Part shown: positions 53,494 to 64,000 of the stretch, one piece after another
Layout: every line of letters starts with the position of its first letter
Position numbering within the stretch: position 1 is the first letter of the stretch
NCBI GenBank assembly: GCA_963843755.1
Contig: CAWJLS010000010.1
Location: forward strand, 1 to 64,000
Direction: 5' to 3'
From: CAWJLS01 sp963843755
GTDB taxonomy: Bacteria; Acidobacteriota; Thermoanaerobaculia; Multivoradales; DATKCC01
Length of the DNA stretch: 64,000 nucleotides
Position numbers and translations under genes: made by a program
The notes under the pieces: model-generated
What the model saw: the letters and a program-made list of their open reading frames with translations, nothing else
What the model was told of the DNA's origin: nothing
Database searches by the model: none

Positions 53494-54737
53494 CGTCCGC
53501 CCGCGCCAAACCACGTGCCCCGGCACGGATCGAGTACCTCAAGGTGGAGGGCTACCGGGCACTGCGCAAGGTCGAGCTGAAGAAGCTCACGCCGATGACC
53601 GTGTTGCTGGGTCCGAACGGGAGCGGCAAGACGACGGTCTTCGATGTCTTCAGCTTCCTTTCGGAGTGCTTCCAGTTCGGCCTGCGCAAGGCCTGGGACA
53701 AGCGAGGTCGAGCGAAGGAGCTCAAGACCCGCGGGCAGGATGGGCCGGTCGTCATCGAGATCAAGTACCGGGAGTCACCAAGCTCCAGATTGATGACCTA
53801 CCACCTGGCGGTCGATGAGGATGACGGCAAGGTGGTCGTCGCCGAAGAGTGGCTTGCCTGGACGCGGGGGAAGGGAGCAGGGCGTCCATTCAAGTTCCTC
53901 GACTACAGGCGCGGGGAAGGGGCCGCGATCAGTGGCGAAGAGCCTGACGAGAGAGGCAAGCGGGTAGAGACGCCGCTCCAGTCCCCCGACCTGCTGGCGG
54001 TCAACGCCCTCGGCCAGTTCGCCGAGCATCCTCGCGTGGCGGCCCTGCGTGATTTCATCACCGGCTGGCACGTCTCCTACCTTTCGGCGGACAGCGCGAG
54101 AGGCCAGCCGGAGGCCGGTCCCCACGAGCAGTTGACCAAGACCGGGGACAACCTGGCCAACGTGATCCAGTACCTGGCGGAGGTGCACCCGGACCGGTTG
54201 GAGAAGGTCTTCGAGGTGCTCCGGCAGCGCGTTCCCCGGATCGAGACGGTGCTGGCCGAGACGATGCCCGATGGCCGGCTGCTGCTCCAGATCAAGGACG
54301 CGCCGTTCAGCCATCCGGTGCTGGCACGCTTCGCTTCCGACGGCACGCTCAAGATGCTGGCCTACCTGGTGCTGCTGTACGACCCGGAGCCGCCGCCGTT
54401 CATCGGCATCGAGGAGCCGGAGAACTTCCTTCATCCGCGCCTGCTCCCCGAGCTCGCCGAAGAGTGCCGGGCCGCCTCCGAGCGGACCCAACTACTGGTC
54501 ACGACCCACTCGCCGTTCTTCCTCAACCCGCTACGCCCGGAGGAGGTGCGCGTGTTGTGGCGGGACGAGGAGGGCTACACGCAGACGCAGCGTGCGGCCG
54601 ACCTGCCCGGGGTGCAGGAGTTCGTCGAGAGCGGCGCGCTCCTGGGCCATCTCTGGATGGAAGGCCACCTCGGCGTGGGCGATCCGCTGGTCAACCAGGG
54701 CGCGCCCTTGGCTCCCCTGGGCGGGCGCGCTCGATGA
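53490..54737 (+). CDS. AAA/ABC-type ATPase inside the type I restriction operon
   Basis: 415 aa, AAA_21/RecF-SMC-like ATPase. Walker A is GPNGSGKTT (41-49) after YLKVEGYRALRKVELKKL, a DNA-repair-ATPase-like N-terminus. The signature-like ASDGTLKMLAYLVLLYDP is near 287-304. Walker B is FIGIEEPENFLHP (~304-316) and the His switch is LVTTHSPFFLN (~333-343). Between Walker A and the signature lies a ~210-residue insert. It is a single-domain relative of OLD and RloA-type ATPases. It overlaps hsdS and the DUF4276 gene by 4 nt each, so all are co-translated. By analogy with ATPase plus TOPRIM-like pairs (PARIS AriA/AriB, RloAB/AbiL), a phage sensor that controls the next gene's product is plausible. 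Confidence 0.85.
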   Translation: MTSARAKPRAPARIEYLKVEGYRALRKVELKKLTPMTVLLGPNGSGKTTVFDVFSFLSECFQFGLRKAWDKRGRAKELKTRGQDGPVVIEIKYRESPSSRLMTYHLAVDEDDGKVVVAEEWLAWTRGKGAGRPFKFLDYRRGEGAAISGEEPDERGKRVETPLQSPDLLAVNALGQFAEHPRVAALRDFITGWHVSYLSADSARGQPEAGPHEQLTKTGDNLANVIQYLAEVHPDRLEKVFEVLRQRVPRIETVLAETMPDGRLLLQIKDAPFSHPVLARFASDGTLKMLAYLVLLYDPEPPPFIGIEEPENFLHPRLLPELAEECRAASERTQLLVTTHSPFFLNPLRPEEVRVLWRDEEGYTQTQRAADLPGVQEFVESGALLGHLWMEGHLGVGDPLVNQGAPLAPLGGRAR

Positions 54738-55356
54738 CGGCGCAGCACCTGGAAATCCTGGTCGAGGAGCGCTCGATGGAAATCTTCCTTCGGGCGCTGC
54801 TTTCCCGTGTCTTGCCCGAGGGGTGCAGTTTCAATGTCCATGCTTTCCAGGGCAAGCCCGACCTCCTCGACAAGCTGGAGGAGCGGCTGAGGGGATATGC
54901 GCGATGGCTGCCGGAGGAGATTCGCCTTGTCGTCGTGGTGGATCGGGATGATGACGACTGCGGGCATCTGAAGGAGCGCCTCGAAAGAATCGCCGGTGCC
55001 GCCAAGCTGAGGACCCGCTCGGAGGCCGGTTCCGGGGACTGGCAGGTCGTCAACCGCCTCGCCATCGAAGAGCTGGAGGCCTGGTACTTCGGCGACTGGG
55101 AGGCGGTGCGGGCTGCCTACCCAAAGGTGTCGCCGAACGTGCCGGACAACAAGCGCTATCGGGACCCCGACGCAATCCATGGTGGTACCTGGGAGGCGTT
55201 CGAGAAGGTCTTGCAGCGTGCCGGCTACTTCAAGACCGGGTTGCGGAAGGGGGAGGCCGCCGCCGCCATCGGTGCCCACCTCGATCCGAGCCGGAGCCGC
55301 TCGCGGAGCTTCGGCATGCTTCATGAGGCGGTCTTGGAGGCGACCGGGTACCCCCC

Positions 55357-55360
<4 letters not shown>
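54734..55360 (+). CDS. DUF4276 (TOPRIM-like) protein, partner of the ATPase
   Basis: 208 aa. The N-terminal strand ending in acidic residues (LEILVEERSMEIFLRALL, Glu11/Glu12) and the later RLVVVVDRDDDDC (Asp70, Asp72-75) form the E...DxD arrangement of a TOPRIM fold. IEELEAWYFGDWEAVRAAYP and the helical C-terminus match DUF4276. Together with the upstream ATPase gene (4-nt overlap), it looks like an effector nuclease plus regulator. It overlaps hsdR by 4 nt. Activity is inferred from the fold. DUF4276 proteins next to AAA ATPases are frequent, but their job is not well defined. Confidence 0.82.
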
Positions 55361-58566
<3,206 letters not shown>

Positions 58567-58691
58567 ACGTGGCGTCCAGCCAGCAACTGGGCTCAACCAA
58601 CTCCAGTTGAGGCACGCCTCAGGGACTCTGACCCCATCGCAGTTTCGGCGCACTCGGGGGAAGCCAGTCGACTCTCGTACTGTCTGGGCCC

Positions 58692-60944
58692 TCAGTCGAA
58701 GCGGTGTTTCACGTAGTCAGGAACCTGGCTCGGCGGCAGTTCCGGAGTCGACGGACCCTGTCGGACGTAGAAGCGCTCTTCCTTGCCGTCCTTCAAGTAG
58801 ACAGGCGATCCCGACGGTGAGCAGTCTACGACAAGCACTCGCACGCCGTCATAGTCCTCGAAGTGTGGATGGACGTATGTTCCAAACTTCTCCGAGAGAC
58901 GACTCCGAATCAAGTTCATGAGGTGTAATGCCATGTTGTCTTCGGTCTTGAATCCGTCCGTATCGAGACCAACACCAGTGCCGTCGTCGGAAACGCCAAC
59001 CACAAGGCGCCCTCCAGCCTGAGAATTGAGAAATCCTGCGATGGTCTTTAGAACTGCGTACTCCATCCGAGGGTCCCTTTCGCCTGTATGGAGGTTGATC
59101 CGCAACGTGCTCTTGAACTCGACTTCGGTGCTCTCGCCGATGTCTACCAGCTCAGCGACGCTCCGCTTCACGGAGACGTGATCCGCTGGAATCTCCGTCA
59201 GCGTTTCGTACGCTTCCTTGATCACCTGAGCGATGAGCTCTCGGCGCCGCTCCAGGAAATCCCCGTAGCTCATCTGCTCCCACCCATCCGGCAATGCATG
59301 CCAGTGATACATTTGCAGGAGTTGGCTCTTGTCGAATCGGCTCTTCAACTCTGGCAGGTACTTCATGGGTGGCTGGTCACCGTTTCGAGCATTGCTGGAC
59401 CAATCGGTCAGAGCAAAGTTGGCGATCTGGTTCGTTTCCCGCATATCGCTGATGCCCAGCGTCTCTAGGTACGCCCTGGGGAAGAGGTGATGGCGCTCTG
59501 CCGCCGTCCGGGTGGAATGTACCGAAGGATCGAGTAGGTCCACAACCTTGTGTTGTGACAGGAAAGCCTTCGCGTCGAGCAAGACGAGAGCGGCGTAGTA
59601 AGCGAATAGCGATGGTGTCCGCGCCGAGGATGTCGCCAGGTCGTTAGGAAGGGTGATCTTCCAGAAGTCGTTAGTTAATGTGTTTCTGCAGATATCGTCT
59701 AGTGTGCCGAGGAACTCACTCGCATTCTTCACCTGCCTCAGCTCGGCCAAATCGAACTCCATGGACGACTCAGGGCTCTTGGCATACCTGCTGGTCAAGT
59801 TAGACATGAAGAACCAACGCGCGATCATGCGTCGCAGGGCGTGCTCTTCGACGCCTAGCTCTGTTCGGCCAATCAAGTAAAGGACGTAGCAGAAGATTAG
59901 ATTATTTTGAGAGGTGATCATTCGCCCGCCGCGGAAGCCTGCCAGTTCCAAGGCGAGTAGGAAGCTGTGCCAGTGAGGAAGCTTCAGCGCCTTTGCTTGA
60001 GCCGCCTTCAGGACCTCAAACTGAGCATCACGCCGCTCTGCGCTGAACTCCTCCGTCTCCAGATCCTTCCCGCGGAGGATGGAATAGACATAGCGGAGAC
60101 GCGCGCGCTTGAAGCCTAGCCCGATGGCGACTCGCAATAGCTGGTCCGGATCGGGCTGGATGAAGTGGTTAAAAGGCGAGGTGTGTCCCTTTGTTGGTTG
60201 TCTGGAAGTGCGACAGAACTCCTCGAGCTCGGCTCTGCCCTCATCCCAGAATACGGACATCAATGTGAGGATGAAGTCTGCTTGGTTGAGTGGTGTCCCC
60301 TTGCTGTTGATACGGACGAAAACTTCGGACACCTGCTCCTCGTCGACCTGCGAGGAGAGTTCCAGGGCAGTGAACGGGTAAGAAAGTAGTCCTTTGAGCT
60401 TCTCAATTGAGCGCTTGATCTTGCTCTCTTCCTGTTCGCTCACCTCTCGTGCAGCGCGGACCTTGGCCAAGTAGTCAGAGACGAGCTCGAAGTAGTCGCC
60501 TCCATCGTTCCAGAGCATTGATACATCCGGAAGGTACGCGCGATCCCGGCGAATCGCAGCGTCCGCGACCTCGAACCGGCCGGAGATCGGATTGAAGGCT
60601 ATCTCGATTCGCTCGCGGCTGTAGTCTTGCCTAACGACTGGAACTCCCTTGATCACTGCGTAAAGAGAGGTCAGTCTTTGTTGCCCATCGACAACGAGCA
60701 GTCGCGGAGACTTCTGCTTCGAGTCGGTTCCGATCTGGCGGACCTCATCACCGAAGGCGTTTTCCCAGAAGAGCAGATAACCCACCGGGTAGCCGTTGTA
60801 CATAGAATCGAACAGGTCACGCACCTTGATGTTCTTCCAGACAAAAGGTCTCTGGATGTCCGGTAACCCGATATCACCCATCTCGAGGTAGCTGATCAGC
60901 GTTCCGAGGCTATATCCTACTTGTTTGAAGAGTGTTGAGGCCAT
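58692..60944 (-). CDS. GmrSD-like DUF262/DUF1524 protein fused to an AlbA_2 domain
   Basis: 750 aa. The N-terminal DUF262 part has LPDIQRPFVWKNIKVRDLFD, then LVVDGQQRLTSLYAV with DGQQR at 86-90, the NTP-hydrolysing motif of GmrS/BrxU-type enzymes, and VFVRINSKGTPLNQADFILT. Around residue 480, ERHHLFPRAYLE is the HNH-type site of DUF1524. The last ~150 residues add an AlbA_2/Schlafen-like domain: GESTEVEFKSTLRIN, then VLKTIAGFLNSQAGGRLVV and GVSDDGTGVGLD. This fits a type IV restriction enzyme against modified DNA, with an unusual C-terminal fusion. The gene has visibly lower GC than its neighbours. It is convergent with hsdR, 126 bases away. Confidence 0.82.
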   Translation of the reverse strand: MASTLFKQVGYSLGTLISYLEMGDIGLPDIQRPFVWKNIKVRDLFDSMYNGYPVGYLLFWENAFGDEVRQIGTDSKQKSPRLLVVDGQQRLTSLYAVIKGVPVVRQDYSRERIEIAFNPISGRFEVADAAIRRDRAYLPDVSMLWNDGGDYFELVSDYLAKVRAAREVSEQEESKIKRSIEKLKGLLSYPFTALELSSQVDEEQVSEVFVRINSKGTPLNQADFILTLMSVFWDEGRAELEEFCRTSRQPTKGHTSPFNHFIQPDPDQLLRVAIGLGFKRARLRYVYSILRGKDLETEEFSAERRDAQFEVLKAAQAKALKLPHWHSFLLALELAGFRGGRMITSQNNLIFCYVLYLIGRTELGVEEHALRRMIARWFFMSNLTSRYAKSPESSMEFDLAELRQVKNASEFLGTLDDICRNTLTNDFWKITLPNDLATSSARTPSLFAYYAALVLLDAKAFLSQHKVVDLLDPSVHSTRTAAERHHLFPRAYLETLGISDMRETNQIANFALTDWSSNARNGDQPPMKYLPELKSRFDKSQLLQMYHWHALPDGWEQMSYGDFLERRRELIAQVIKEAYETLTEIPADHVSVKRSVAELVDIGESTEVEFKSTLRINLHTGERDPRMEYAVLKTIAGFLNSQAGGRLVVGVSDDGTGVGLDTDGFKTEDNMALHLMNLIRSRLSEKFGTYVHPHFEDYDGVRVLVVDCSPSGSPVYLKDGKEERFYVRQGPSTPELPPSQVPDYVKHRFD

Positions 60945-61309
60945 GGAGTTTCTCGTTTGTTTCAGGTATCCGCAGTCGTTGCTTCTTCGAGCCCGCGAAG
61001 AGTCTAGGTCATTTGACTCTCTGTTTCAACGCGATCTCCATGGTGGCTCAATTGGAACACTGAGAGGCGCCGGACCGGCGGTTGAGGCGGGTCCCTCGGT
61101 CGCGTGCGGGCGAGGGCCTGTTCCAGAAGTACGTCCAGAGTGCCTTCGCTGGAACGCGCGTCGAAGAGTATCTGCACGCGGGGCGTCGGTGGTGGACGAC
61201 TTGACCACCTGCCAGTGAAACTAGAGGACGATGGGCCGGGGCCCGCACCCCATGCCACCAACCCGCACCCCATGCCGCCCACCAGCAAATCATGCACAAT
61301 ACCCGGGCC
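60945..61309. other. Region without a gene before the LytTR gene
   Basis: 365 bases. The left part still has the lower GC of the GmrSD-like gene; GC rises from about 61050. At 61241-61282 an imperfect tandem repeat of CCCGCACCCCATGCC occurs twice. I see no gene; promoters for both flanking genes must lie here. Confidence 0.4.
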
Positions 61310-61666
61310 ATGCCACTCGACCGAATCCTGTTGAATGCCTCCGACGGCCCGCGGCTGGTCCGGCGGGCGGTCGATCCGGCGGATGTCTACTTCCTGGAGG
61401 CCGACGGGGGCGACACGCTGGTGCGTCTGCGCGGGTCGACGCGGCTCCGCGACGCCCGGCGGCTGTCGGAGCTTCTGGCGCTGTTCGAGCCGTTCGGCTT
61501 CCTGCGGATCCACCACAGCTACGCCGTCAACCTGCGCCGGGTGCGCGAGCTGCGCCAGCGCGAGGAGGGCGACGACTGGGAGGTGAAGCTGGAGCCGCCG
61601 GTCAACCGGGTGCTACCGGTCGCCCGGGGGGAGCGGCAGCGGCTGGAGGCGGCGTTCGGGGGGTGA
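61310..61666 (+). CDS. Stand-alone LytTR DNA-binding protein
   Basis: 118 aa, almost only a LytTR domain: VDPADVYFLEADGGDTLVRL, then LSELLALFEPFGFLRIHHSY, AVNLRRVRELRQREEGDDW and PVNRVLPVARGERQRLEAAF. No receiver or membrane domain. ATG 61310 gives the compact domain; another ATG lies six codons upstream. Part of this gene (61408-61546) is repeated at 62276-62414 on the far side of the yefM-yoeB module. Such single-domain LytTR proteins may act as simple transcription factors; the target is unknown. Confidence 0.75.
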   Translation: MPLDRILLNASDGPRLVRRAVDPADVYFLEADGGDTLVRLRGSTRLRDARRLSELLALFEPFGFLRIHHSYAVNLRRVRELRQREEGDDWEVKLEPPVNRVLPVARGERQRLEAAFGG

Positions 61667-61669
61667 GGG

Positions 61670-61936
61670 CTACTCGTAGTGCGTCCACATCCGCAGGACC
61701 TTGACGGTCTTCTCGTCTTCGATGAACTGGTAGACGAGCCGGTGCTGGATGTTGATGCGGCGGGAGAAGGCGCCCGCCAGATCGCCGACTTGGTTTTGGA
61801 ACGAGGGCGGGCTCTGGAGCGGGTCCTCGCGGAGGAGGTCCAGGAGGTACTCGGCCTTGGGCCGCAGGCCGGCGCCGGAGAGTTTCTTCGCGTCCTTGCG
61901 GGCCTGGCGAGTGAAGACGACTCGCCAGCGGCTCAC
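61670..61936 (-). CDS. yoeB: YoeB-family toxin
   Basis: 88 aa from a GTG start. RWRVVFTRQARKDAKKLSGA, then LLREDPLQSPPSFQNQVGDL, AGAFSRRINIQHRLVYQF and VKVLRMWTHYE form the Txe/YoeB mRNA-interferase fold, with the conserved SRRINxQHRLVY and terminal H-Y. It should cleave mRNA at the ribosome when free of YefM. GTG 61936 overlaps the antitoxin stop by 4 nt (GTGA). Its stop is 3 bases from the LytTR stop on the other strand. Confidence 0.9.
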   Translation of the reverse strand: MSRWRVVFTRQARKDAKKLSGAGLRPKAEYLLDLLREDPLQSPPSFQNQVGDLAGAFSRRINIQHRLVYQFIEDEKTVKVLRMWTHYE

Positions 61937-62175
61937 CAGTCCAGCTCCTCCACGCACTCGTCGAGCGGCGTCTCCAGCCCTTCCCGGATCGACTCGCGCA
62001 TGCCCGGGATCGAGAGGAGGTGGAGGGTCTCCTCGATGGAGCGCCAGTCGTCTGCGGAGAGCAGCACTGCCCCTGCGCGCCGGCCCGTGATCTGGACCGG
62101 CTCGCTGGTGACGGCCACCTCGTCGAGGAGGCGGTAGAGGGTCTTGCGGGCTTCGGTGGCGGTCACGGTCTTCAT
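61933..62175 (-). CDS. yefM: YefM/Phd-family antitoxin
   Basis: 80 aa. The N-terminal Phd/YefM DNA-binding fold is KTVTATEARKTLYRLLDEVA, then TSEPVQITGRRAGAVLLSAD. The C-terminal toxin-binding tail is IREGLETPLDECVEELDW. First gene of the pair; its stop overlaps yoeB. Two CGTACG hexamers 12 bases apart just upstream look like its operator. Confidence 0.9.
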   Translation of the reverse strand: MKTVTATEARKTLYRLLDEVAVTSEPVQITGRRAGAVLLSADDWRSIEETLHLLSIPGMRESIREGLETPLDECVEELDW

Positions 62176-62183
62176 GCGAGAAG

Positions 62184-62201
62184 CGTACGTTATTCCGTAC
62201 G
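62184..62201. promoter_or_regulatory. Probable YefM operator
   Basis: Two CGTACG palindromes (62184-62189 and 62196-62201) are 12 bases apart centre to centre, 9 bases upstream of the yefM start. The E. coli yefM operator also has two hexamer-core palindromes (TGTACA) at 12-base spacing, so the layout matches with a changed core. Confidence 0.6.
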
Positions 62202-62275
62202 TTGCGTCAAGGTCTACGGCCAGCCGCGCGCTCTGGAGCTCCCGTCCTCCTCCTTCGCTGTCGATTCGATCGGTA

Positions 62276-62414
62276 GGGCGACACGTTGGTGCGTCTGCGC
62301 GGGTCAGCGCGGCTCCGGGACGCCCGGCGGTTGTCGGAGCTGCTGGCGCTGTTCGAGCCGTTCGGCTTCTTGCGGATCCACCACAGCTAAGTCGTCAACC
62401 TGCGCCGGGTGCGC
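62276..62414 (+). pseudogene. Duplicated fragment of the LytTR gene
   Basis: A 139-base stretch aligns without gaps to 61408-61546 inside the LytTR gene, with about ten mismatches. The copy reads DTLVRLRGSARLRDARRLSE then LLALFEPFGFLRIHHS, then a TAA where the parent has TAC (Tyr), so it is dead. It has no start. The two copies are direct repeats on either side of the yoeB-yefM pair. Confidence 0.8.
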
Positions 62415-62689
62415 TGTCCGTCCTGCCCCACTACTTACACGTCGCTCGGCACTTCGCTGCCAACCCCGAGGCCCTGGCCCTCCTCGGCCGCCGGCTCATG
62501 GGCTGGGTGGCCTGACGGGCTGAGTGGAGACCGGCCCCCCGGCCGGGGCGCGAGTGGGTGCCCCGGTCGGGGATTCTCTGGTGCAATGGCGTGCCGGGAG
62601 CGAGAAGATGAGTAGAGAGGGCGGAATGCCGCCAACGATATACTGTGTGACCTGGTCGAAGGACCGGGCGATTCGAAGGGATGCACGAG

Positions 62690-62965
62690 ATGACAGTCAC
62701 TCTCAATCTGGGACCCGAGCTGGACGACGATCTCCAGGCGATGGCTCGCGCGAAGGGTGTGAGCGTGGAAGAGTACGTGAAGAGCCTTGTCGCCGAGGCG
62801 GTCCGTCGGCAGTCCGGCAAGGCCGCCGTGGCGCTGCTTCGTGAGTGGGAGTCGGAGGACGCGACCGACGATCCGGAAGAGCTCGCTCGGCGCGAGAGCG
62901 ACTGGAAAGCTTTCCGAGAAGCGATGAATCGCTCCCACACCTCCGACCGCATCCTCTATCCGTGA
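62690..62965 (+). CDS. Probable antitoxin of the PIN-domain toxin
   Basis: 91 aa. TVTLNLGPELDDDLQAMARA, then KGVSVEEYVKSLVAEAVRRQ, is a ribbon-helix-helix pattern (strand plus two helices) as in VapB-like antitoxins. The acidic tail (WESEDATDDPEELARRES) would wrap the toxin. The stop overlaps the PIN gene start (GTGA). ATG 62690 is 9 bases after GAAGGG; an in-frame ATG at 62681 is possible. Upstream is a TATACT box (62639-62644) and an inverted repeat GGCGG-AATG-CCGCC (62620-62633), a likely promoter/operator. Confidence 0.7.
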   Translation: MTVTLNLGPELDDDLQAMARAKGVSVEEYVKSLVAEAVRRQSGKAAVALLREWESEDATDDPEELARRESDWKAFREAMNRSHTSDRILYP

Positions 62966-63411
62966 CCCGGATCATTCTTCTCGACTCCGGCCCACTCGGG
63001 ATGGTCACCCACCCCGGTGGCGTTCCAGAGGTCGATACCTGCAAGCGTTGGCTCCGACAAGTGCTCGGCAGCGGTGGGCGGGTCGTGGTTCCCGAAGTCG
63101 CCGACTATGAAGTTCGTCGTGAGTTGCTCAGGGCTCGGAAATCACGAGGGATCGCGCGCCTCGATGAATTGGGGCGAGCGCTCGAATACCTGCCACTGAC
63201 CACGGCGGCAATGCGCCGCGCCGCCGATCTCTGGGCCGAGGTACGCCAGCGAGGTCGCCCGACGGCGGATCCGAAAGCCCTCGACGGTGACGTGATCCTC
63301 GCGGCTCAGGGTCTGACGATGGACTCAAGAGATCATCAGGTGATCGTAGCGACAACTAACGTGGGGCACCTGTCACGGCTGATCGAGGCTGCGCTCTGGA
63401 GCGACATTTAG
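62962..63411 (+). CDS. PIN-domain nuclease (VapC-like toxin)
   Basis: 149 aa from GTG 62962. The PIN acidic residues appear as ILLDSGPLG (Asp near residue 7), PEVADYEVRRELLRA (Glu/Asp in the usual second position), DPKALDGDVILAAQ (third), and IVATTNVGHL in place of the common T-N-x-x-D/H motif. Related to type II toxin PIN proteins and to predicted nucleases with a partner antitoxin. It overlaps the upstream antitoxin gene by 4 nt. The target RNA is unknown. Confidence 0.75.
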   Translation: MTRIILLDSGPLGMVTHPGGVPEVDTCKRWLRQVLGSGGRVVVPEVADYEVRRELLRARKSRGIARLDELGRALEYLPLTTAAMRRAADLWAEVRQRGRPTADPKALDGDVILAAQGLTMDSRDHQVIVATTNVGHLSRLIEAALWSDI

Positions 63412-63437
63412 CTGTACTTGCTTGGGTAGGCCTGACC

Positions 63438-63659
63438 ATGGCCGACTACCACATCAACATCTTCTACAGCGACGAGGACGGTGGCTACATCGCCGACATC
63501 CGGGACCTGGAAGCCTGCTCTGCCTTCGGGAACACTCCGGAAGAGGCTCTGGCCGAAGTGGAGAAGGCAAAGGCGGCGTGGCTGGCTGTGGCCGAGGAAG
63601 AGGGGCGGTCGGTGCCGCCTCCCCGTTACCGGCCGGTCATCTACCAGGCCGGTGGTTGA
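63438..63659 (+). CDS. HicB-like antitoxin, orphan
   Basis: 73 aa. YHINIFYSDEDGGYIADIRD, then LEACSAFGNTPEEALAEVEK and AKAAWLAVAEEEGRSVPPP, is the HicB partial RNase-H-like fold. No helix-turn-helix domain follows, and no HicA toxin is seen upstream or in the 341 bases after it, so it is either an orphan or its partner has been lost. It lies 26 bases after the PIN gene on the same strand and may be co-transcribed with it. Confidence 0.75.
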   Translation: MADYHINIFYSDEDGGYIADIRDLEACSAFGNTPEEALAEVEKAKAAWLAVAEEEGRSVPPPRYRPVIYQAGG

Positions 63660-64000
63660 GGTCACGGCCCCGAAGCCGAGCAACGGATCGCCGATTTCCT
63701 GGGATTCCGCCGCCGGGAGGCCAGACGAGCGCCGAGACACCGGGACATCCCGGAGCTGGGCTCTGAGCTGACGATCCCCGCGTCCGGTTGTGTTGCACTC
63801 TCTGCTCGCCACGGAGACGATTTCGAGGAGCGCGAGCCGGGAGACACCTTCCGTCGCTTCATCGAAGGTGAGGATCAAGCCCGTGGGAATACCCTGGACC
63901 AGCATCTCGTGCGTGTCTGATATCGAGTAGCGAGTAGCTCTGTTCCCGAGTTGGATTCGGGACGTGCTGTATTGATTCCCCTGGCTGTCGATGGCACGGC
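63660..64000. other. Right end without a confident gene
   Basis: 341 bases. A short plus-strand frame after the hicB stop reads EAEQRIADFLGFRRREARRA, which looks coding but has no start and soon breaks; it may be a fragment of a lost partner gene. I see no RNA gene or repeat. Confidence 0.3.

Noticed and set aside
61241..61282. Twofold CCCGCACCCCATGCC repeat as a CRISPR start
   Set aside because: Only two directly adjacent copies with no spacers.

Overview
The window is GC-rich, densely coded bacterial DNA. The paired ECF sigma factor and Ser/Thr kinase-TPR receptor, the zinc-finger/TPR proteins, the Vps10/BNR-repeat exoprotein, the ELWxxDGT-repeat exoprotein, TonB and the multiheme cytochrome together suggest a Gram-negative heterotroph, plausibly Acidobacteriota (Thermoanaerobaculia-like). 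That placement is inference; there is no rRNA or marker gene to prove it. I saw no tRNA, rRNA, CRISPR array or transposase.

Layout. (1) 1-11.3 kb, minus strand: a catabolic operon for anaerobic aromatic breakdown through benzoyl-CoA. The order is had, oah, dch, a TetR regulator, then bcrC-bcrB-bcrA-bcrD, the four subunits of an ATP-dependent (class I) benzoyl-CoA reductase. Every junction from oah to bcrD is a 4-nt start/stop overlap. BcrCBAD dearomatises benzoyl-CoA, Dch hydrates the diene, Had oxidises the alcohol and Oah opens the ring. A palindrome upstream of had is the likely TetR operator. Downstream lies a membrane cytochrome b/multiheme c gene broken by many frameshifts. (2) 11.3-15.3 kb: zinc-finger/TPR proteins (one broken), a short sigma-region-2-like protein and a PilZ protein. 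(3) 15.4-27 kb: DNA polymerase II, DoxX, an NtrC-type two-component pair, a monoheme cytochrome, a sulfatase-like hydrolase with Thr in place of the usual Cys/Ser, a frameshifted cupin, tandem Usp, an AMMECR1 protein and a zinc-ribbon protein. (4) 27-44.7 kb: secreted proteins, the ECF sigma/kinase pair, two paralogous unknown proteins flanking a LytTR regulator, a Vps10/BNR protein, an ELWxxDGT protein and TonB.

(5) 44.7-63.7 kb is a defence and toxin-antitoxin island. It holds a truncated nucleotidyltransferase pair, a DUF4160/DUF2442-HTH pair with its own palindrome, a PD-(D/E)XK-like protein, HNH nucleases, HigBA, and a translationally coupled type I restriction operon hsdM-hsdS-[AAA ATPase]-[DUF4276]-hsdR. 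A lower-GC GmrSD-like/AlbA_2 fusion follows, then a LytTR gene whose 139-bp fragment is repeated on the far side of a YefM-YoeB module, a PIN toxin pair and an orphan HicB. The ATPase/DUF4276 cassette nested in the restriction operon is the best candidate for an under-described system here.

Caveat: several genes carry apparent frameshifts (cytochrome b/c, cupin, HNH near 48.3 kb, hsdM, small genes near 33 and 36 kb). Some may be sequencing errors in GC-rich or repetitive stretches, so broken does not always mean dead.
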